From the NCBI GenBank assembly GCA_964023205.1, contig OZ026847.1:5206819-5270818 (forward strand): 64,000 nt of DNA, written 5' to 3'. Position 1 is the first letter of the stretch, and each line of letters begins with the position of its first letter. Both the position numbers and the translations under genes were made by a program. The DNA comes from Lutraria lutraria (lineage: Eukaryota > Mollusca > Bivalvia > Venerida > Mactridae). Under the pieces are notes generated by a model, which was not told the DNA's origin, did no database searches, and saw only the letters and a list, made by a program, of their open reading frames with translations. Shown here piece after piece: positions 39,801 to 48,800 of this stretch.

Positions 39801-42800
39801 TTTCATGCATATATTTTTTATAGCAAAAAGCTAATGGGGCTTTAAGTAAAAGTCAAAATTTTCATATCATCCAAGAATCATTCATATCAAATAAAGCCAA
39901 GACTGGTCCTGTCAGGATTAATGTAATTAATCTGAGTCTAGAAACCAGTCCAAAATCTAAAGCCTCTGATTGGCTACTTCAAAGCACATGATGTAAATCA
40001 ATCAATGGTGAGGCTTTATTCTTAGAATGGTTCCCATACACAAGTTTTATCACCGTACAGGAACCAAATACTCACTGTATCATCTTCAGTCCATTTTTTA
40101 TCCATTGTTCTCAAAGCTGGAGATTTGACCAATGCCTGCAAGGCTTTGCCAGTGTCATACTCATGTTTGTGTAACTGTAAATATACATCAAATTATTGTA
40201 GGTCCAAGGAACAGAGATTTACTGTCTAAGTGAGTATAGTAGCCTCCAAGTTCATTCAAGGCAACAAAATATAAGCATAACACAAGAAGACAAATTTACT
40301 GCATACATGTACAATAATTTTATAAGGATCACTTATTCAATGTTTGAATAGTCCACACAAAATATATGATAACACAGAATTCGAGGGTTCAACGCAACAG
40401 TGTCGTAACTCATATTGAAATAAGAACAAGTTACGACAGTGTTGCGCTAAGCCCTCGAGATATGCTTCAATGGACATTTGTTTCATTTTAACACTAGCAT
40501 AATAATTTTAGCATGATGCTTGAATGACCAAAGTTTGATCAAAGCATACAAACAGTGGTATACAATTTACGACACAATCACCACAAGCAATAGCATAAGT
40601 GTTCCATATCACATATCGAGGGCTCAGCGCAACACTGTCGTAACTTGTTCTTAGTTCAATATGAGTTACGACACTGCTGCGCTGAACCCTCGAATTATAG
40701 AATGTGACAATCCAAACATCTAGCAACTAAGTTAAGGAACAGAGAACTGTGATATGTTGTGACATTTTGAGTTTTATTTCATAATTACACAGTTGCAGAA
40801 CTTGATAAACAGTGCAACCTCTTCAAAGCAACACCCTTTGGGAGTAGCAAAATCATGTTGTTGTTGAGAGGTTGTTGCTCTAGACAAGGACTTATATACA
40901 TAAATGGATTCGCAACTGCTAAAAATAGCTCAAAAGATATCGAAAGACGATCCCAAAATGCATTGTTATATACTCGGCAATGTCTGACAGCTGTAATCAG
41001 GTGTTTACGAATTTGATTATACGAAAACAACTCTGGCAATTGGGCACGGGCAATTGGTTACGGATGCAACAAATTCCTTAAAGATATTGAGATACATTTA
41101 TAATCCGCAATTTCTAAGTGTAAGCATTGAAAAAGGGATCAGTCAAACATTTTAAATTCCGACATCTATTATAATCTTTTCATCTCCGAGATTACACATT
41201 CGGAATACCATGGATATTTTCGCTGTTGTTAACATTCGGATCATCACGGATATTTTCATATTTTCGCTTTTGCAAACAAGAGCATGAAATCCCGTTGATT
41301 CACATGTTATTACCACGGGATTTGATTACTTCTAACTGTTAATACAGATGTGCGAGTCCTTGCTCTAGAGAGGTTGAATAGTTAAATCAAGCAGTGAGAA
41401 AAAAGCATGCTGTTGTCGAAGGAAGGTTGTTGCTCAATAGAGGGCCACTCCGGAGAGGTTGCACCGTAGTTCATTCATTCACAAAGAAGTAAGCATTTCC
41501 CAAAGTTCCTTATCAGAGTAATACTAGAGATAACTATGTAGCTTACCATATGCATGGCATTCATTGTTGTATCATCCATCTGTGCAGCTTGACATCCTTC
41601 CTCCATAGATCCACCATCACACATACCAGCAAATGCTGCTACACTCCTGTAACATGAAAACAAAAATAACATATTATACCATACAGTCAGACGTGCGTTG
41701 AGGGCCACCTATAAAGGATGATCATCTATATATAAAAAAAAAAAAGGACGGTCACCTATTGTATAACATAGATCCGCCATCACACATAATATAATATGAT
41801 AAACGATAACAAACTTTTTAATGATATCATACAGTCGGACATTGTGCTAATGGCCATCTTTAAATGATGGTTACCTATTGTATAACAGCCATTTATCATT
41901 GCATTCAGCCATTGATCAGTAAGGGTATTTAAAATGAAATACAATAAAATTGGTAAATAGAAAAACTATTGGGTTTGATTTTTTCCTATAATACCACTTC
42001 GAGGGCTCAGCGCAACACTGTCGTAACTTGTTCAATATGAGTTACAACACTGTTGCGTTGAACCCTCGACTTGTGAGAATTTAATACAAGGTGCAATTAA
42101 TTTCCAAATATTTTCTTATCTTGGGATTTAGCAGTTACAAACTTCAGGGTTGGCACAATTAGTCGGTTAACCATAAACATGACCATTGATTCAAGCCCAA
42201 CACACCAAGTAAGTGACTGAGCAAAGACAAACCATGCATTAAGACCACAAGTGGATTCTCACTTAAGTGAACATTATACATGTTGTTGTTTTTTCGACCA
42301 TTTAAATCAATAAAGTCAAACCTGTGAACAAAAACCACCCTTAGGATAGACCAAATGTGGCCTTTATTGACATGTGTCCTTATTCTGGTGTCATTTTGTT
42401 CCAAATAGTCAAAGACAGGTTTTAAAAGAATGGCCTTTATTCACAGGTAGACATATATTCAGAGGTGGCCACTAACCCAGGTTTGACACAAGAATACATG
42501 ATTCTGTTTACAGGGCAGTTTATAAACACAGGTGCTAGATTACTTGGATTTGATAGTGTTTTAAGATACACATGAAAAAATATTACATCCAACTGTACAA
42601 GAAAGACAGGGAAAACAATAAAATTATGTAGATGACAGGGGGGAGTATATATTTATATAATTATATATATAAATACATCACTATAAACTTTATGTTATTT
42701 GATTAACAACTGACTTGTAGGCATAAGTGATAATTACTTGAATTATGACTTGAGGCCGACCAAGTGTACATTTAATCACCTTATTTATTACACCAGTTTT

Positions 42801-45800
42801 ATGACAAAAATCTTTATTTATGAAGAAATATCACTGTGATAAGTCACATTAATTGTGAACATAATTCATTCCCACCCATCATCTATGTTGTATATTCGAT
42901 CAATCATTCATGTGAATACATCATGTAGGTAGTTTTATCTTCTTAATTCAGACAATATAAATGTTGAAGTTATTTCATACAACTTATTCTAATGAAGCAA
43001 TTTAGAGCAACAAGTTAACACAAACAGTCAAACTCAGCTAGTGTGTTGTGACCTGGAGTTACCCAAAATGACAATTTTCAGATCCAACATATTGACCAGG
43101 CTAAATGACAGACTTCTAACCAGGCTAGAAGCCTGAACAGGCTAAATGCCAGTCTTACTTCCTGAACAGGCTAAATGCCAGACTCCAGGACTTGTTTCTT
43201 GAACGGGCTAAATGCCAGACTTCAGGACTTGTTTCCTCAATGGGCTAAATGCCAGACTTCAGGACTTACTTCCTGAACAGGCTAAATGACCGACTTCAGG
43301 ACTTGCTTCCTGAATGGGCTAAATGACATCCTTCTCAACCCAGTGCATGAAAATTCTAAGTCATAGCTAAGAGTGTGTGAGATTTACCTTGCAGCACGAA
43401 GGTACATCCTCAGGTCACCATCAAGTACACCTTTTGGTTGCCATAGAAACGTCTCAAGGACATCACTACGCTCTGGCATCTCAGTAGGCGGGACATTGGG
43501 CTTGCATTCAGGCATACGAGCCTACAAAAAAGACATCATACATGTAAGAATTGATGTTGTTATGATCATATTAATAGAAAAGACAACATTAATATCAATT
43601 AACCTGTATCACAGATTCCTTTATGCATGAAATATACTTTGTTACTACTCAATATAAGAGCATATTATTAATAGAACTAGAATGTTCATTATTATAATTA
43701 TACAAGAGTGCCGCAAGCAGTGAAATGCTGATCTATTCACCGCCTCTGTGAAATCTATCCACCTATGAAGTTTCATGTTGCTACCTCTTATAGTTTTTGA
43801 GTTATGAGCTACATTAAAAATTGTGCACGGCGCAGACGCAGTGAAATCATTTGTCAGAATCGCTAAATAAATTTTGGGTCAAGTTCATTTTAAACAGGAT
43901 AGTTGTGTAACCCCAAACCAAATATTTTTCATGGCCTCAAGATTTTTCATTTTTCTTAAGAATAACAGCGAACAGTATTAATTATAACAAGGGTTGTGGA
44001 TTAATGATTTAAAAATCATAAACCTGGATGATATTTATCCATATCGAGGGTTCAACGCAACAGTGTTGTAACTCATATGGAAATAAGAACAAGTTACGAC
44101 AGTGTTGCGCTGAGCCCTTGATATATATTTCTGACAGTTCATTTGTACATGATATATTACTAAAGTAGACAACACAATACACTAAATAAGAGATTATACA
44201 TTATGTAATATGATTGTCTGTTAAAGCTATCAAAGATTATTTGATCCTGTCATATGTATAGTTATTACAACTCAAACATCAAAGACTAGACTGATATATC
44301 ACAAGTCCAGGTGTGACATGAAGCAACATCTGCCACTTTGGCACCCAACAGTAATAACACAGAAAATATATCTATCAATAGATATCGTATACAACATTAA
44401 TCATTCATGTTCATTAAATAAGTATTTTTTATGTGAAGTTTGGTAAACAATATGTAACATACAGCAGTCAGGGGTGTCAATAGAGCCAAATTAAAAATCC
44501 TGAAAATCATACGCAGCCAACTATTTTTGCCAAACAAGAGGCCTTCAACCACTTTGTTTCCATATTTAACTCAGTTTGTATAAAAGATCACAACTTTGCC
44601 ATTTCTTAAGATAATTATTTTCATCAAATAACTTTTCATCTGCTCAGAAATCACAGCTCTTTCAAGACAGATAAATCCGGAATTCCGGATATATCTGTAA
44701 TAGTGTCACCCTAGTGCAGTCTTGCCACATTTGATTAAATGTTTAAATCCCTGATCACCAGGTAATGCACCATCAACATCTAAAACAGCATCAATTAAAA
44801 GTGTGTATAAAATAAAATCATAATTTTTTAACTGACTAACAAGTTATTCAATTGTCTCACAATACAATGTAACTGCCTAACAATTAAGTAACTGATATAA
44901 TTTTCTACCCCACTAATCATTTGATTATTACAAACTAGTTCCTTCATAGAAAACAAAAAAAAATCTGAAGTTTTTTTTTATATATTATAAACCTGACCCA
45001 AGATCGATAATCAGTTTAACTCAATTAGCCCACTTAAATAACAGCGCACCATTACAAGCCAACGACACCATTCAACAAGATTGTATGATTAACTTTAATA
45101 GCGTATTATCTATACAGCGTACACTTTAGTAAAGCTTGTGCTGTTAAGAAATTTAATCTGTTAAACTTCTCATTGTCGAGGTAATCAACTTATAACAAAG
45201 TCATAGCATAGCACACAGGGGCTTACAACAAACTAAAACCAATACGTGAATAAAAATGTTGAAAAGTCATCATGCCGCGGGTTGTCTATTGCTTGTATGA
45301 GCATAAAAGAAAACTCGGGATATAGTATCGCCCAGGTTAAAGGTGGCGTTGATTTATGACACCTCAAATATTGTTGTGACACAAATTGGGCCTACATGCT
45401 TCAATAAAGGTTGTACACAATATAACAGAAAACTCGGAGGTTTATGCGCATATTTGAATAGAACTTAAGGTAAATTATCGATACTTATAATCGAACAAAG
45501 TTGACGGTATTTTGAAAGCCATCAATATCGTAGATGTTCTTTATTGGAGTAATTCAACCCATTACCATCATAAACGATTTATTATTCGCAGTCAAAAAGG
45601 AGAAAATGTATTTTATGAGCAAATTATCTATGCATAAAACATTTCAAAGATAAAATATTCACACTATAATAGGTAAACGTTTGCTTTATGTAATAAATGA
45701 GGCTTTAAATGGGAATAAAAATAGGAAAAGAACTACATCGCTATATTTCACCTTTACCATTGTAAGCTTAAAAGCCATTACTATGAATATTTCGTCATTG

Positions 45801-48800
45801 CATCACAAAATTTCTTAACATTTTAATAATTCTAATTTTAACTATTTTCTTATGACAAATCATAAATGTATGCATTAAAATGTTATATGAATTCCAGAAA
45901 TAGCGCAGGCAAGAAGACTTTGTCAGCCCCTTTTTTTACTGTTTCGGGGAACAGGTATCGGATCCCTTTGATGGGGGAAATTTGGATAATGAAAAACTTA
46001 ATTTGGGGAATTTTTTAATTACGGGAATTTTTTTCGCACAGTGGGGAAAAATATAAACTTTTTCACTTGGGGAACATGGGAGAATACCGGACCCAAAAAT
46101 GGCATAAAAAAGGACCTGACTATGTGGAAATAGGAGTAGAAGAATCTATGATTAAACATATCATTCAAGCACCAGTGGACTTACCTGATACATAGACCCG
46201 ACCCGGATCTGACCCTGCGTGGTCGCCAGCCTCTTGGTTTCTGGGTTATAACCAAGGATACAATAAAATGTGTCAGCGGCCGGCTTGAAAACCCGTGCCG
46301 CTTCAAGACTGTTACAGTGTACAACTCGACACTTTCCCCTGAAAGGAAACAATAAAACATTGGTATCAAAAATGATAACAGAAATATCTCCTAATAAGAA
46401 TTATCCATTAGTAATTAACCAGATTAACAACAATAAATTAATCCAATCAATTTCTGCCGATAATCAATACCCTGTACAGAAATGGGTGAATAGAAGATGT
46501 CCTTCAAAATATCAAATCCCAAAGGTAGAACGGTGCAGAATAGAACTCAGTTCAAATAACAACAAATTATTCAATGTGAAGCTATCATGACAATTAATAT
46601 GTAATCAATAGTTATTAGAAGTCATGCACAAAATTCATGACTCAATGATGATCACATGTAAATGGATTCCAAATAATTTCATATAAAAAAGTCAAATCAT
46701 CACATAATCTGATATCATTATCTATATAATTCCAGTGCAACAATTTTAACAGGCTATCATTAAGTTCACCTAATTTAATTGAATTTAATAGAAAATCTTT
46801 CTCAGAAATCAAATCTGGAGGTAGGCCTATCAGTCGATCAGAATAGGTGACTGATGTCATGTAACCTATTTATCACAAAAAGCTTGTAGTTATGTATACA
46901 GTATAGTCTTCAAATATAGCCCCAGACCTTGGACCGAATCCACCAAAATGGTCATTGGTCCAGTAAATTTGAAAAGATCAGTGGTCCAACAGTCCAGTAA
47001 ATGTTCAGTGATAATTTTACCATGTTTCAGAACAAAATATGACATATTTCAATTACTGTCAAATAATATGTGTTTAAGCCAAATTATATGAAAGTTTGTG
47101 TTTACTCTGTTTGGTCCACTAAAAGTAAAATTTGCATTTTTCTTAAAAATGTTTTCATGAAGACTGTATACACTTACATAAATGTAAAACATAAAACAAT
47201 GTGAAAATAGATTAAGCAGTCTTAACATGATACATTACAGTAAATCCCTGTAAAAACAAATCTTAAATAAACAGACATTACCCCCCCCCCCCCCCCCCCC
47301 CGGAAAACTCATATACCTAAGGTTTAAGTATATATACACTTTTATACACATGTTAACAAATTACTTATAACTTAAGTTATCTTTAATAAAATACAATGCC
47401 TTCACTTTTTTAATAATTCAAAACTGTGATTTTTTTCATTTTTTGGGACAGACCTCCATGCAAAGATGGTTCAGCATTTATAGTCCTTACTATAAGTCAG
47501 TCAAAACACTTTATCTTCAGGACAGGGCGACAAATTCTTCTAATATGACTGACTCATGAAACTTTAACAAAACATGTAAATGATGTTCAACACAACAACT
47601 GACTCGGGTAAATGAATGTACCAACAAACATGTATGTACATAAATACAGCTCTGGGCACATAGTATTGGCTAAATCTTACCATGTACATAAAACAATATC
47701 TGATACATATTTTATAGCCAGTTCTGCAATATTTGCTATTTATAGTAAATTAAGAGTAATTTAACCTATTTTTCATCACATTGTATATAATCTTGTGCCA
47801 AAATGTGTCGTATATATATCATAGATTCTTGTGAATTCCAAGTTTATAGGGTACCAGTAACAGGTTCCCCTATAATTGGTATGGCTATAATTCTATTCTG
47901 TTTCACAGACATAAAGAGGATTTCTATTGATCACGCTTACTGTGACAACAAATAACAAAGCATTACTTGTAACATGCATTTAATGTGAGAATATTTTTAA
48001 ACTTGAAATGTGTCCCGAGTACACAAATGCCATCGCTGAGAGCTATAAGCACTATGAAAAATTTCTTGAGTAACTGGAAACCGCCATTAAGCTAAGATAT
48101 AAGTAAAAGAGGGGGCCATAACTCCTGTGAAAATGTTTGGATTTTAACAGAAATTGAACATGACCTGTAGTATACTATAAAACACTTTCATGTAAAATAT
48201 GAAATCAATCCATGAAATATACTTCGAGCTATCACTCAGAAACCTAAATTCGAACAGACAGACAGACAGAAGAACAGACAGAGATAACACTTCATGTCCA
48301 TCCACCATTTCGAGTGGCAGGGGCCATAAAAACAACTTCAGCTCTTAGGATACATTTGAATTTCGTTTGATGTAATACGAATTTTATGTAGTTTTGTAAT
48401 GACGTGTGCTAATGTAAATCATATTACTAGGTATTAAGCATTATCGGCATGAAAACCATTCACTTCATTAAATCGGTAATTGTTTCTTTTCATGCTTATA
48501 AGCCAGACTATAAAGCCAGGGATCAAATTATCATTATGAGAAGTCATATACCAGTCCTAATGTATGCTACCATATTGAATCAAGCATCCTGGGTAATATT
48601 ACAAGGTGAAAAGTTAATGTAGCAACACCTGCGACAGGTTGTGTAATAATCAGATTACATCTAAGAGAATGTACCAACACGTCATATGTAACCAGAGACA
48701 CACAAAGAAGTGACATATCATTGCAAGTACATCTGTCTCAATAAATTGATGCAATGATAAAAACAGAACAGAGTCGGATTTGTGCCTAATGATATTTGTC

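Larger units (their letters stand above)
35201..40075 (-). other. RERE intron, 4.9 kb
   Basis: Phase-0 intron. Holds a 53-bp array (35679-35880), GGCCACC elements (36222-36405, 38190-38377), a CCTCTCC-family element (37957-38139) and a TTAA MITE (39473-39845). Stretch 37440-37620 repeats a GTTGACCTTTA motif and looks like a decayed relative of the GGCCACC family. Confidence 0.8.
40175..41546 (-). other. RERE intron, 1.4 kb, mostly mobile elements
   Basis: Phase-0 intron. Two oppositely oriented hairpin repeats (40381-40458, 40616-40693) and a CCTCTCC-family element interrupted by a second TIR element (40810-41469) fill about 60 percent of it. Confidence 0.85.
41647..43387 (-). other. RERE intron, 1.7 kb
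   Basis: Phase-2 intron. Contains a hairpin repeat (41999-42069), a GGCCACC element (42311-42489) and a ~37-bp GGCTAAATG array (43095-43330). Two CAGTCNGAC fragments (about 41690 and 41830) look like decayed TIR element ends. Confidence 0.8.

Noticed and set aside
43373..43630. 85-codon plus-strand frame
   Set aside because: Antisense shadow of the ELM2 exon 43388-43521.
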